This document shows, one piece after another, positions 16,916 through 24,980 of a stretch of DNA of 64,000 bases. The notes beneath the pieces are model-generated. The model ran no database searches. It was not told the DNA's origin and worked only from the letters and a program-made list of their open reading frames with translations. The stretch covers positions 1-64,000 of the forward strand of contig NZ_LUUB01000045.1 in assembly GCF_001641635.1 (NCBI RefSeq), in the 5' to 3' direction. Within the stretch, counting starts at the first letter, position 1; every line of letters begins with the position of its first letter. A program made the translations under genes and the position numbers. Source of the DNA: Bradyrhizobium centrolobii. Lineage in GTDB: Bacteria; Pseudomonadota; Alphaproteobacteria; Rhizobiales; Xanthobacteraceae.

Positions 16916-18535
16916 TTAGTAGACGTCAGCCTGGAACCTGCCCTTCTTCTTGAGCTCAGCAACGAAACTCACGGCTTCATCGGTCGAGCGCGCGCCGAAC
17001 TGGGCCACGATGTCGACGAGCGCACGCTCGACGTCTTTCGCCATGCGCTTGGCATCGCCGCAGATGTAGAGATGCGCGCCCTCGGCGAGCCATGTCCAGA
17101 TCTCGCGGCCGAGCTCGCGCATGCGATCCTGCACGTAGAATTTCTTCTCGCCGTCGCGCGACCAGGCCAGCGACAGGCGGGTCAGAAGACCCGAGGTCTT
17201 CAACGCGTTGAGCTCATCCCTGTAGAAGAAATCGCAATCGCTGCGCTGATGGCCGAAGAACAGCCAGTTCTTGCCGGGCGCGCCGGTCGCCTTGCGGTCG
17301 AGCAGGAAAGCGCGGAACGGCGCGACGCCGGTGCCGGGGCCGATCATGATGACCGGTGTCTTCGGATCCTGCGGCAGGCCGAATCCGTGCGCCTTCTGCA
17401 CGTAGACCTTGAGCTTCTCGCCTTCGTTGATGCGTTCGCCGAGGAACGTCGAGGCGACGCCGAGGCGCTTGCGCTTGCCGATGACGTAGCGGACGGAATC
17501 GACCGTCAGCGACAGCTTTCCGGGCGTCGCATTGTGCGACGACGAGATCGAATAGAGCCGCGGCTGCAGCGGCTCAAGCGCCTCGACGAAGGCTTCAGGA
17601 TGCGGCCTCGTGCCGGAGAACTTCTGGAGCGCGGCCATCACGTCGAGGGTGGCGGCATCGCCATCGGGATCCTCGCCCTGCGCCAGTGCCCGCGCCTTCT
17701 CGCGCTGCGCGCCGCCGGTGATGAAGGAGATCAGTTCGAACAGCTTGTCGGGCGCCGGCGACAGCGAGACGTCCTCGATCAGCGCCTCGCGCAGCGTCTT
17801 GCCGTTCACCTTGGTGGTATGGGATGCGCCGAGCAACGCGATGATCTGATCAACTTGACCGACATCGTTGCGCGCGAACACGCCAAAACTGTCGCCGACG
17901 ACATAGTCGAGCTTGCTCTCGGAGAGATCGAACTCGATGTGATAGGTCTCTTTCTCGGAGCCCTGCTTGTTGAGCAGGCGCCGCGACAGGAAGGTCGCCT
18001 CGGCCGGATTTTCGCGGGCGCGGCCGAGTTCGGCCTTCACTTCCGGCGCAGCCGGCGCGCTCGCAGCTGGAGCTGCCGCACCCGCGGCAGGCTTCGCCGC
18101 CGGTGCCTTGTCGAGCTCCTCGTAAAGCTGTTTCAGCATCCGCGCCGTCTCCTTGCCGCCGGGGGCGCAGAGGTTGAGGCGGGCTTCGCTCTTGTTGGCG
18201 ATCGCATCCGAATAGTCGGCGCAGTTGTAGCCGCACTGCCCGCAATCCTGCTGCGCCATCGCCGCCATCATGCGGCGACGGAGCGGCCTGCCCTCCGCGA
18301 GCTTCATGCGATCGGCGATCACCATCGCCGGATCGTGCCAGGGCGCCTCGCCGTCATCGCCGTCGCCCTGCGGCGGCGCGAGCACGGCCCCGTTCTCTGC
18401 CGGCGACAGCGGCGTCGAGCCGTCGAGGCCGAACATGCCCACGAGAAATCCATTCAGCCACAGCCGCTGGCCTTCGCTGAAGGGCGCGTTGGGCGGGATG
18501 ATCTCGAGTTTCGGTGGGACAGGCATCTGGGTCAT
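16916..18535 (-). CDS. Fe-S/FAD/NADPH oxidoreductase (CysJ-like), NirA partner
   Basis: A 539-residue flavoprotein. The N-terminal part carries a cysteine cluster, DCGQCGYNCADY with a further Cys in LNLCAPGG (about residues 96-125), of the putative Fe-S (PF04060-like) type. An Ala/Pro linker follows, then a ferredoxin-NADP reductase module of the CysJ/diflavin type. FAD contacts are in RLYSISSSHN (near 330). NADPH-binding motifs are MIGPGTGVAPFRAFL (near 395), FFGHQRSDCDFFY and YICGDAKRMAKDVE. It lacks the flavodoxin domain of true CysJ. Its ATG overlaps the nirA stop by four bases, so it is most likely the electron donor to NirA. The common label is sulfite reductase alpha subunit. Confidence 0.8.
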   Translation of the reverse strand: MTQMPVPPKLEIIPPNAPFSEGQRLWLNGFLVGMFGLDGSTPLSPAENGAVLAPPQGDGDDGEAPWHDPAMVIADRMKLAEGRPLRRRMMAAMAQQDCGQCGYNCADYSDAIANKSEARLNLCAPGGKETARMLKQLYEELDKAPAAKPAAGAAAPAASAPAAPEVKAELGRARENPAEATFLSRRLLNKQGSEKETYHIEFDLSESKLDYVVGDSFGVFARNDVGQVDQIIALLGASHTTKVNGKTLREALIEDVSLSPAPDKLFELISFITGGAQREKARALAQGEDPDGDAATLDVMAALQKFSGTRPHPEAFVEALEPLQPRLYSISSSHNATPGKLSLTVDSVRYVIGKRKRLGVASTFLGERINEGEKLKVYVQKAHGFGLPQDPKTPVIMIGPGTGVAPFRAFLLDRKATGAPGKNWLFFGHQRSDCDFFYRDELNALKTSGLLTRLSLAWSRDGEKKFYVQDRMRELGREIWTWLAEGAHLYICGDAKRMAKDVERALVDIVAQFGARSTDEAVSFVAELKKKGRFQADVY

Positions 18536-20334
18536 GCTGTGACTTCCGCTCCGGCCAGTTTGCGCAGGGCTTCGCCGTCGTGGCGACGTGAGAAAGCGAG
18601 GAACGTCTCGTCGGGCGAGGTGCGATTGGCGAGATACGCTTTCAGCAGCCCCTCGACGCGTTTTGGCGCGTCCTCGGCTTTGACGTCGTGATAGACCTCC
18701 TGCCCGATATCGGCATCGGGGCCGAAGCCGCCACCGGTGAAGAGGTGATAGCCCTCGACCTGGTCCTCCTCCGTCGCACCCGGCACCTTGGCCGCGATCA
18801 GGCCGATGTCGGAGATGTAGTGCTGGGCGCAGGAGTGGTGGCAGCCGGTCAGATGGATGTTGAGCGGCGTGTCGAGGTTGATGCGCGCGTCGCACCAGTC
18901 GCCGATCGCAGCCGCGTGCCGCTTGGTGTCGGAGGCGGCGAACTTGCAGCCGGCATTGCCGGTGCAGGCGATCAGGCCGGCGCGGACGTTCGAGACTTGC
19001 GTGGCGAGGCCGAGCTTTTCGACGGCCGCCGTCACCAGCGCCACGTTCTCGTCGCGCACGCCCGAGATCAGGAAGTTCTGCCAGACGGTCAGGCGGATGT
19101 CGCCGTCGCCGAGGTCCTGGGCGATCCTGGCGATGCCGCGCATCTGCTCGCAGGTGAGCTTGCCGACCGGCAGCGCCACGCCGACCCAGTTGAGACCAGC
19201 CTGCTTCTGTTTGTGCACGCCGACATGGGCCATGCGATCGAAGCTTGGGCGCGGTGCAAACGCATCCGCCGGCACGCGCGCGAAGGGTTTCTTGAGCCGC
19301 TCCTCGACGAGCTTGAGGAACTGGTCGTGCCCCATGCTGTCCAGCACGTATTTCAGGCGCGCCTTGGTGCGGTTGGTGCGGTCACCATGCTCGATGAAGA
19401 CGCGCACGATGGCATCAGCAACTGCGGTGGCGTCCTCGGGGCGAACGACGATGCCCGAATACTTGGCAAAGTCCTTGTGGCCGGTGATGCCACCGATGCC
19501 GAGCCGGAACCAGACGCCCGCGTCGACGCCAAAACCGTCCTTCACCTCGACCGCGGAGAACGCGATGTCGTTGGTTTCTTCCAGCACGGCGATGCGACCC
19601 GCGCCGTCGAAGGCGACATTGAACTTGCGCGGCAGGCCGTAGAGCGAGCGGTCGTTGAGGATGTGGTAGTGCCATTCGCGCGCGTAGGAGCGCGTGTCGA
19701 GCAGCTCCTGCGGATCGATGCCCGCCGTCGGCGTGCCCGTGACGTTGCGGATGTTGTCCGCACCGGACCCGCGCGAGCACAGGCCGATGTCCTGGATGCC
19801 CTCGATCAGCGCGACCGCGTTCTTCGGCTCGATCTCGCGGATCTGGAAGTTGGCGCGCGTCGTGACGTGGGTGTAGCCACCGCCATAAGCCTCGGCCAGA
19901 TCGGCAAGGCCCGAGATCTGCCAGTGCTTCAGGATGCCATTGGGGATGCGCAGGCGCGCCATGTAGGAGGTCTGCGCCGGCGCCACCCAGAAGATGCCGT
20001 AATAGCGCCAGCGGAAATTGTCCGCCGGCGTCGGATTTGCGTTGTTGCGCGCCTGATCCTTCAGCCGTTCATAGCCGTCGAAGGGATGCAGCTCCCGCTT
20101 GAATTTCTCCTGGTCGGTGAGCTTCTTGCCCGCCGCAGTGAGCTTGTCCTGCGCCTTGATGGCGGCGGCATCGGGACCCGTCGGCTCCGACGGCGCGCTG
20201 CCTGCGTTGGCAGGCGCGCCGCCGGCGACAAACGCGCGCCCGACACGTCCGACCTGGAGGCCGGACATGAAGCCTTCGAGATAGCGCTTCTGCTCGTCGG
20301 AGAAGTCGGCCGTGGGTGCTGTGTCGAGTTTCAT
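18532..20334 (-). CDS. nirA: assimilatory nitrite reductase (siroheme, Fe4S4)
   Basis: A 600-residue siroheme enzyme that reduces nitrite to ammonium in the cytoplasm. The two ferredoxin-like half-domains are present, with WRYYGIFWVAPAQTSYMARLR and THVTTRANFQ in the first. The siroheme and cluster cysteines lie in ACTGNAGCKFA (about residues 455-465) and GCHHSCAQHYISDIGL (about 494-510). The spacing is that of NirA/SIR proteins. The start at 20334 excludes a low-complexity extension. It lies 13 bases after the nitrite transporter gene and overlaps the reductase gene, giving a three-gene assimilation unit. Sulfite reductase is the alternative, but the transporter and NasST context favours nitrite. 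Confidence 0.9.
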   Translation of the reverse strand: MKLDTAPTADFSDEQKRYLEGFMSGLQVGRVGRAFVAGGAPANAGSAPSEPTGPDAAAIKAQDKLTAAGKKLTDQEKFKRELHPFDGYERLKDQARNNANPTPADNFRWRYYGIFWVAPAQTSYMARLRIPNGILKHWQISGLADLAEAYGGGYTHVTTRANFQIREIEPKNAVALIEGIQDIGLCSRGSGADNIRNVTGTPTAGIDPQELLDTRSYAREWHYHILNDRSLYGLPRKFNVAFDGAGRIAVLEETNDIAFSAVEVKDGFGVDAGVWFRLGIGGITGHKDFAKYSGIVVRPEDATAVADAIVRVFIEHGDRTNRTKARLKYVLDSMGHDQFLKLVEERLKKPFARVPADAFAPRPSFDRMAHVGVHKQKQAGLNWVGVALPVGKLTCEQMRGIARIAQDLGDGDIRLTVWQNFLISGVRDENVALVTAAVEKLGLATQVSNVRAGLIACTGNAGCKFAASDTKRHAAAIGDWCDARINLDTPLNIHLTGCHHSCAQHYISDIGLIAAKVPGATEEDQVEGYHLFTGGGFGPDADIGQEVYHDVKAEDAPKRVEGLLKAYLANRTSPDETFLAFSRRHDGEALRKLAGAEVTA

Positions 20335-20347
20335 GGGCTGAATGGAC

Positions 20348-21178
20348 CTACTCTGCTGCCTGGACCGCGACCTGCGCCACTTCGGCTGCCGGCTTTGCGG
20401 GCTTGTACGTTGCGTAGAGCGCAAGACCGGTGAAGACGAAGCCGCCGACGAGATTGCCGAGCGTCACGGGAATCTGATTCCAGAGCCACCAGTCCGAGAG
20501 GCTGACCTTGGCGCCGAGCAGCATGCCGGTCGGAATGACGAACATGTTGACGACGGCGTGCTCGAAGCCGAGCGCGAAGAACAGGAAGATCGGCAGCCAC
20601 GTCGCCGCGATCTTACCGACCGTGGAGGTCGAGGTCATCGCCATGACCACGCCGAGGCAGACCAGCCAGTTGCAGAGGATGGCCTTCACGAAGACGGAGA
20701 CCATGCCGGCGGTGCCGATCGCGGCATTGCCGATCGTCTTGGCTTCGGCGACAGCGACGATGCGCGCGGCGACGCCGGCCACTTCGACCTTGCCCATGTT
20801 GGTGAGCGAGATCGCGATCAGCACGCCGAAAGCGAGGCTGCCGAGCAGGTTGGCGACGAAGACCCAGGACCAGTTCGCGATCACGGCATTCCAGGTGGCT
20901 TTGCCCTCGAGCCGTGCGAGCGGCACGATGGCGAAACTCCCTGTGACGAGCTCGAGGCCGAGCAGGACGATCATCACGAGGCTGACGGGAAAGATCAGCG
21001 CGCCGACGAGGGGCTGGCCGGTCGTGAGGGCGCCGGTGAAGGCGAGCGTGGTGGCGGCTCCTAACAACGCCCCCGAGATCGCGCCACGGATCATGATGTC
21101 GCGCGGGGCGAGCGCCAGCTTCTTCAGGCTGGCATCGACCATCGAGGCCACGACGTCAGAGGGTTTTGCGTAATCCAT
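20348..21178 (-). CDS. formate/nitrite transporter (FNT family)
   Basis: A roughly 276-residue channel-type transporter with six membrane spans. It has the family segments FPVSLVMIVLLGLELVTGSF, AILCNWLVCLGVVMA (FNT signature with the NWLVCL core) and GFEHAVVNMFVIPTGML. In this position it should bring nitrite, or nitrate-derived nitrite, into the cell for NirA. The ATG at 21178 has GGAG upstream. It is the first gene after the sigma-54-type promoter and leader. Confidence 0.85.
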   Translation of the reverse strand: MDYAKPSDVVASMVDASLKKLALAPRDIMIRGAISGALLGAATTLAFTGALTTGQPLVGALIFPVSLVMIVLLGLELVTGSFAIVPLARLEGKATWNAVIANWSWVFVANLLGSLAFGVLIAISLTNMGKVEVAGVAARIVAVAEAKTIGNAAIGTAGMVSVFVKAILCNWLVCLGVVMAMTSTSTVGKIAATWLPIFLFFALGFEHAVVNMFVIPTGMLLGAKVSLSDWWLWNQIPVTLGNLVGGFVFTGLALYATYKPAKPAAEVAQVAVQAAE

Positions 21179-21364
21179 ATCGAAGCTCCAGCTGCCGCGC
21201 TTGCGGCCACAACGGGTTGAAACGACGTTGATCGCTGGGAGCACGATTGCAGGCACGCGCGGCCTAACCGGAACCCTGGGCGATCCGATCAGCCTCGTTG
21301 CTGCGGAAATCCATCATGGACTTGGGGCCGCCGGCGCCCACGCCGGGCGGCTTGCCTCCTCCTA
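21179..21364 (-). promoter_or_regulatory. candidate NasT-controlled leader RNA
   Basis: A leader of roughly 175 bases between the predicted start near 21355 and the transporter gene. On the minus strand it begins with AGGAGGAGGCAAG, then a strong GC hairpin (21335-21359 region; GCCGCC / GGCGGC outer stem) with a bulged C. Nearer the gene is a second short hairpin, GCCGC-AAGC-GCGGC (about 21194-21207). ANTAR regulators such as NasT act by binding paired stem-loops in such leaders and preventing termination. I could not identify the two hexaloop motifs with confidence. Confidence 0.45.
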
Positions 21365-21381
21365 TTCAAGGAGTGTGCCAA
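21365..21381 (-). promoter_or_regulatory. sigma-54 type promoter
   Basis: On the minus strand the sequence is TTGGCACACTCCTTGAA. The -24 element TTGGCAC is perfect. Ten bases separate GG from the -12 element, which reads TTGA rather than TTGC. RpoN promoters are usual for nitrogen assimilation genes, and the site lies 187 bases before the nitrite transporter start. Confidence 0.65.
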
Positions 21382-21505
21382 CGCAGCAAAAATCCAGAAA
21401 TGGCTTGGAATCAGCTATTTAGATTTGTGTGCGGTGCATGAAGTGGACCAACATTCATGCTGCTTCGGGCAGCAATAGCCCAAAGATTAAGCTTCGAATC
21501 AATAT

Positions 21506-21520
21506 GCCTAATTTTTAGGC
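21506..21520 (-). terminator. short hairpin after nasS
   Basis: GCCTAA and TTAGGC form a six-base stem with a three-base loop, five bases past the nasS stop. The stem is weak and there is no T-run on the minus strand, so partial read-through into the nitrite operon is likely. A second small hairpin, TGCTGC / GCAGCA, lies at 21458-21474. Confidence 0.4.
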
Positions 21521-21524
21521 AGAC

Positions 21525-22694
21525 TTAGCGGGCGCGACGCGCGACGTCGAATGAAGCGAGATAGCCGGCGACATCCCGGGGGTCGAAGGCGGGTCCTGCA
21601 AACGCGCCGAACGACCCGCCCGGCGCGTCTGCGGTGCCCGCGCTCTGCCCCACGGCAGCGTCATAGAGATCCGGCCGGAACACACCCATCGCCGTGACGA
21701 GGGCCTCCGGGCTCAGCGCCGTCTGCCCCCAACGCACCATCTGAGCGTAGAGCCAGGCAGCCTGAGCCGGATCGGGCCGCCCTGCCCCTTCGCGTCCGAC
21801 CAGCAGGTAGCGGCCGCTTTCGCGCATCGCACCGTCAGGCGAGATCTTCAGGCGCCCGTCGAGCGTGCGCTGAACCACTTCGGCATCGACGTCGATCCGC
21901 TCCGGCCGAGCGAGGATCCGCGCAGCCTCGATCCGGTTCTCCGGCTGCTCGATGAATGCGGCGCCCTTGACTGCGGCGCGCACAAGAGCGGCAACCGTTT
22001 CGGAATTCTTCTCGGCCCAGGTCTGGCGGACCGCCAGCACCTTCTCCGCGGCATGCACGAGGATGTCAGAGACGAAGTGCAGGATATGGCCGATGCCGAG
22101 ATCGACGGCGACCGAATTCCAGGGCGCGCCGACGCAGAACGCATCGACATGACCATTGGCGAGGCTGTCGACCATGTAGGGCGGCGGCAGCACCACCAGG
22201 CGCACATCCTCGTCGGGATCGACGCCGGCCGCCGCCATCCAGAACCGGAGCTGGTAATTGTGGGTCGAGAACGGAAAGGTCATGCCGAAGGTCAGGGGCT
22301 CGGCGCCAGCCTTGCGACGCTTTGCGACCACCCGCGCCAGCGCCCTTGCGGTAGCAAGCGGATCGAAGCGGTCGCCGTCGATCTCCTCCATCAGCGCTGC
22401 ATGGAGCGCCGGCGAGACCGTGATCGCGTTGCCGTTGATGCCGAGGTTGAAGGGCGCGGCGATCGGCACCTTGACGTGGCCGAGCCCGAGCGAGGACGCG
22501 ATCGCAACCGGCGCCAAGAGATGCGCGACGTCGAACAGGCCGATATTCAGCTTGTCGCGGACGTTGGACCAGGAGACCTCGCGCACCAGCTCGACCTCGA
22601 GCCCTTCGACGGCGGTAAACCCCTTGTCGACGGCGACGATCAGCGCTGCGGCATCGACCAGCGGGATGAACCCTATGCGGAGCGGTCCAGTCAT
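21525..22694 (-). CDS. nasS: nitrate sensor NasS (NrtA-like, no signal peptide)
   Basis: A 389-residue periplasmic-binding-protein-like protein of the NrtA/CynS-binding group (PLRIGFIPLVDAAALIVA, WSNVRDKLNIGLFDVAHLLAP, PFSTHNYQLRFWMAAAGVDPD). It has no signal sequence or lipobox, so it stays in the cytoplasm. This is the hallmark of NasS, which binds nitrate and, when nitrate-free, sequesters NasT. Its start overlaps the nasT stop by four bases. Confidence 0.85.
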   Translation of the reverse strand: MTGPLRIGFIPLVDAAALIVAVDKGFTAVEGLEVELVREVSWSNVRDKLNIGLFDVAHLLAPVAIASSLGLGHVKVPIAAPFNLGINGNAITVSPALHAALMEEIDGDRFDPLATARALARVVAKRRKAGAEPLTFGMTFPFSTHNYQLRFWMAAAGVDPDEDVRLVVLPPPYMVDSLANGHVDAFCVGAPWNSVAVDLGIGHILHFVSDILVHAAEKVLAVRQTWAEKNSETVAALVRAAVKGAAFIEQPENRIEAARILARPERIDVDAEVVQRTLDGRLKISPDGAMRESGRYLLVGREGAGRPDPAQAAWLYAQMVRWGQTALSPEALVTAMGVFRPDLYDAAVGQSAGTADAPGGSFGAFAGPAFDPRDVAGYLASFDVARRAR

Positions 22695-23281
22695 TTCAGC
22701 ATCTCCGACGCGGTGATGATCGACTGGGCGATCTCGCCGATCTTCTTCTTCTCGCGCATGGCGGTGGAGCGCAGCAGCACATAGGCCTCGTCCTCGGTGA
22801 GGCCCTTGACCTTCATCAGGATTCCCTTGGCACGCTCGATGATCTTGCGGTCCTCGAGCTGCGACTTGGTGCGCTCCAGCTCCTCCTGGAGCTTGGCGAA
22901 GGCATTGAAGCGGGACACGCAGAGGTCGAGGATCGGCTTGATGCGCTCCTTCTTTAGTCCGTCGACGATGTAGGCGGACACCCCCGCCTCCACGGACGCC
23001 TGGATCGAGGCCGAATCGCTCTGGTCGACGAACATCGCGATCGGCCGCCGTACGGCACGGCTGACCTGGAACATCTGTTCCAGCACGTCGCGGCTCGGGT
23101 TCTCCAGGTCGATCAGGATGATGTCGGGATCGACGGCGTAGATGCGCGCGAGCAGGCTCTGCATCTCGCGGATATGGACGACCTCGGTGAAGCCCGCCTC
23201 CCGCAAGCCTTCCTCAAGGATCGCGGCCCGGATCGGGCTTTCGTCGACAATCACAATTTTCGGCGACTGTTCGGCGCTCAT
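22691..23281 (-). CDS. nasT: ANTAR antiterminator NasT
   Basis: A 196-residue response-regulator-like protein. An N-terminal receiver-type fold (KIVIVDESPIRAAILEEGL, with DPDIILIDLENPSRD) is joined by a coiled-coil helix (AKLQEELERTKSQLEDRKI). The C-terminal ANTAR RNA-binding domain contains RAKGILMKVKGLTEDEAYVL (about residues 150-170). NasT binds leader RNA of nitrate-assimilation genes and prevents early termination when NasS releases it in nitrate. It is the first gene of the nasT-nasS pair on the minus strand. Confidence 0.9.
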   Translation of the reverse strand: MSAEQSPKIVIVDESPIRAAILEEGLREAGFTEVVHIREMQSLLARIYAVDPDIILIDLENPSRDVLEQMFQVSRAVRRPIAMFVDQSDSASIQASVEAGVSAYIVDGLKKERIKPILDLCVSRFNAFAKLQEELERTKSQLEDRKIIERAKGILMKVKGLTEDEAYVLLRSTAMREKKKIGEIAQSIITASEMLK

Positions 23282-23395
23282 CGCTCAACTCACCACCCGG
23301 CGGACTGCATCCATAGCACGCCCGGGCGCCATGCAAAGGGTTGTAATTGTGGGAAATTAGGACTAGCCGCCGGCAGCCAATCAGGCAGATCAGGT

Positions 23396-23449
23396 ATGGA
23401 TCAGACGGCTGCGCCCAAGGTCAGCTTCGTGTCGCTCGGGTGGTCCTGA
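23396..23449 (+). pseudogene. displaced 5' end of rimO, copy A (probably ancestral)
   Basis: A 17-codon frame, MDQTAAPKVSFVSLGWS then TGA. It matches the start expected for a Bradyrhizobium RimO up to the SLGC motif, with Cys replaced by Trp. After codon 16 the sequence switches abruptly to CCTGAGACAACGAATGTA (23445-23462), which is also found at the same place in copies B and C. It is probably the original chromosomal start of rimO, left behind when the first segment was inserted. Confidence 0.75.
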
Positions 23450-23496
23450 GACAACGAATGTAAACTTTCTGGGCCGCCCACCCCCAAGAAAGAAAT

Positions 23497-23512
23497 GCCG
23501 CCCGAAGGCGGC
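23497..23512 (+). terminator. left-end hairpin of segment 1
   Basis: GCCGCC and GGCGGC pair around a CGAA loop. Equivalent hairpins occur at 24216-24230 and 25023-25038, each 50-60 bases inside the left end. They could stop transcription from the displaced rimO promoter. Confidence 0.55.
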
Positions 23513-23612
23513 TGTCGTCTAGACAATCAACTCGTCAATTAGGTCGTGTACGGATCAAGGCGAGATGTCGGCTTTCGGATGCGAAGCAGGATCAGAGCTA
23601 CGTTCGTGGATC

Positions 23613-23906
23613 TCAATCGGAGAGCTTTCCTCTAATGTCACGCCAGTATTCCTCGGTGACTTCAGCATCGATTTCGACAGGTGCGGAGCTCTCAGCGTAG
23701 AGGCGATCTTTGCCATCTTTTCGCGGACCCGAAATCCAAAACCTTTCTCCAGTTTCAACGTCGAAGAAATTTGCCTTGAAGCCACTGCCTTTCAGGCTTT
23801 GGAAAGTGCGCCCTCCATAGTTGATGGATTTGCCGGTCTTCGAGAACGTGACGCGGCCGATCCGCGCCGGTCCATTCAGCGAAGAGGATTTATTCTCAAT
23901 ATACAT
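23613..23906 (-). CDS. small conserved protein (cargo of segment 1)
   Basis: A 97-residue protein beginning MYIENKSSSLNGPARIGRV. It has a beta-rich body (FSKTGKSINYGGRTFQSLKG, FFDVETGERFWISGPRKDG) and the C-terminal motif VEIDAEVTEEYWRDIRG. I recognise this as a widespread small protein family often mislabelled as 1-deoxy-D-xylulose-5-phosphate synthase; it has none of that enzyme's domains. The real function is unknown. The start at 23906 matches the family start, while the longer frame to 23972 adds unrelated basic residues. Confidence 0.7.
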   Translation of the reverse strand: MYIENKSSSLNGPARIGRVTFSKTGKSINYGGRTFQSLKGSGFKANFFDVETGERFWISGPRKDGKDRLYAESSAPVEIDAEVTEEYWRDIRGKLSD

Positions 23907-24124
23907 GATGCGCGTTTTCGGCACCGATCTCCGCTCCGTCCTGCTGTACGCGCATAAACCGCGTCGCCTCAATCTAACAACTTTTAGGCGAACGTCTCTT
24001 TAACGGTCGTTAAAAGCTTGGCCAAAATCATCGCGGGAACATGCCCAGCGGTTGAATTTTGCTATGGGATCAATTAGTTGGATCGCATATCCAAACATTT
24101 CGGGTGCAGGCTCCAGGCGATTAC

Positions 24125-24172
24125 ATGAAAAGAGCGCCGACTATATCTTTCGCATCACTTGGCTGCTCCTGA
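24125..24172 (+). pseudogene. displaced 5' end of rimO, copy B
   Basis: MKRAPTISFASLGCS then TGA. It corresponds to residues 1-15 of the intact RimO ([15 protein letters not shown]), including the first cluster cysteine. It is preceded by the same roughly 75-base promoter region as copies C and D and followed by the shared CCTGAGACAACGAATGTA at 24168-24185. Confidence 0.75.
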
Positions 24173-24303
24173 GACAACGAATGTATATTTTTCGACCTGC
24201 GCTTCCAAAGAAAAAGCCGCCCAAGGCGGCTGTCATCTGGACTATCAACACGTCGAGTAAGGCGTGTAGGACGAACGGCCATATCGCAATAGTGGAAGCA
24301 TCG

Positions 24304-24654
24304 ATGTCGTCGCTTATTCCTTTTGCTTTAGCTGGGCTTCTTTGCGGACTTGTCCTGCTTTGTGCAGTGTATTGGCACTGGCGAGTTTATTCGATCTACA
24401 GATCGCTTGATGGTGTGAGAGAGAGGTTTTCTTACACCGAGTTTTCTTTTCAATTCGGACGTCCATGGTTCTCCAGGCAACTCGGCGGCCCAATGTTCAG
24501 GGACGGTCTGTCGCGGGAACAAGAGACGCAACTTGCAGCAGTGGTTCGAGAGCTGCGTCCTGCAATTGTGGTTTACCGCATTTGTGCCCTTGTCTTTTTT
24601 GTCTGCATTGTCGTTGGACTTTTATACGGAGTCATGAATCACGCGCGGAGCTGA
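24304..24654 (+). CDS. small membrane protein (cargo of segment 2)
   Basis: A 116-residue protein with a membrane span at about residues 4-24 (FALAGLLCGLVLLCAVYW) and another near the C-terminus (IVVYRICALVFFVCIVVGLL). A soluble central region of about 60 residues lies between them. GGAAG precedes the ATG at 24304. No family recognised. It has lower GC and different codon choice from the flanking housekeeping genes, consistent with its place in an inserted segment. Confidence 0.55.
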   Translation: MSSLIPFALAGLLCGLVLLCAVYWHWRVYSIYRSLDGVRERFSYTEFSFQFGRPWFSRQLGGPMFRDGLSREQETQLAAVVRELRPAIVVYRICALVFFVCIVVGLLYGVMNHARS

Positions 24655-24718
24655 ACGCTGGCGTCGGAATGTCCGGTAATAGCCATCGCGCTGTCTGGTA
24701 GATTTCCGGCTCTTTCAT
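24632..24718 (-). CDS. possible 28-residue peptide or gene remnant
   Basis: A short frame, MKEPEIYQTARWLLPDIPTP and eight more residues. It starts directly after GGGAGGGGT, in a leader that is about 87 percent identical to the leader of the DUF2591-like gene in segment 3. The coding parts are not similar. It may be the decayed start of a cargo gene expressed from the shared right-end leader. Confidence 0.35.
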   Translation of the reverse strand: MKEPEIYQTARWLLPDIPTPAFSSARDS

Positions 24719-24932
24719 ACCCCTCCCTTGTTGATGAATTTCTGCGGCTCGATTTGGCCGAGTTCCGACCGTTCATGAACCTTACAGGTCCATAGGCACT
24801 GGTTGATTCACTTGCCCACTGCGTGCAGTACGATGCCATCGCCCTCAGTGCGCTAGTGGTTGAATTTTTCTATGGGATCAATTACTTGGATCGCATTCAC
24901 GAATAATTCGGACGTAGGTTTCGGGCGAATAC

Positions 24933-24980
24933 ATGAAAAGAGCGCCGACTATTTCTTTCGCATCGCTTGGTTGCCCCTGA
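24933..24980 (+). pseudogene. displaced 5' end of rimO, copy C
   Basis: MKRAPTISFASLGCP then TGA. It differs from copy B by one residue and matches the intact RimO start including GCP. It is followed by CCTGAGACAACGAATGTA at 24976-24993. As at the other junctions, the TGA comes from the left end of the inserted segment in frame with rimO. Confidence 0.75.

Larger units (their letters stand above)
23447..24169. mobile_element. rimO-associated inserted segment 1
   Basis: About 723 bases between rimO 5' copies A and B. The left end has the shared TGAGACAACGAATGTA and a GCCGCC-CGAA-GGCGGC hairpin (23497-23512), with homology to the left end of segment 3 continuing to about 23590. The right end carries a promoter (TTGAAT 24052-24057, 17-base gap, TAGTTG) and a new rimO start. 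The cargo is one minus-strand gene. No recombinase is present. Base composition is lower in GC than the neighbouring genes. Confidence 0.6.
24170..24977. mobile_element. rimO-associated inserted segment 2
   Basis: About 808 bases between copies B and C, built like segment 1: shared left end, hairpin at 24216-24230, short cargo, then a right-end block (24712-24812) shared with segment 3, a promoter (TTGAAT 24860-24865, TACTTG 24883-24888) and a new rimO start. The cargo is a two-span membrane protein on the plus strand and a short minus-strand frame. Confidence 0.6.

Noticed and set aside
18688..20433. Long plus-strand open frame of 581 codons opposite nirA
   Set aside because: It is antisense to a fully conserved enzyme, has Arg/Asp-rich composition typical of reverse-strand readings in GC-rich genes, and resembles no family.
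23613..23906. 1-deoxy-D-xylulose-5-phosphate synthase
   Set aside because: This common database label does not fit: the protein has 97 residues and none of the thiamine-diphosphate enzyme domains.
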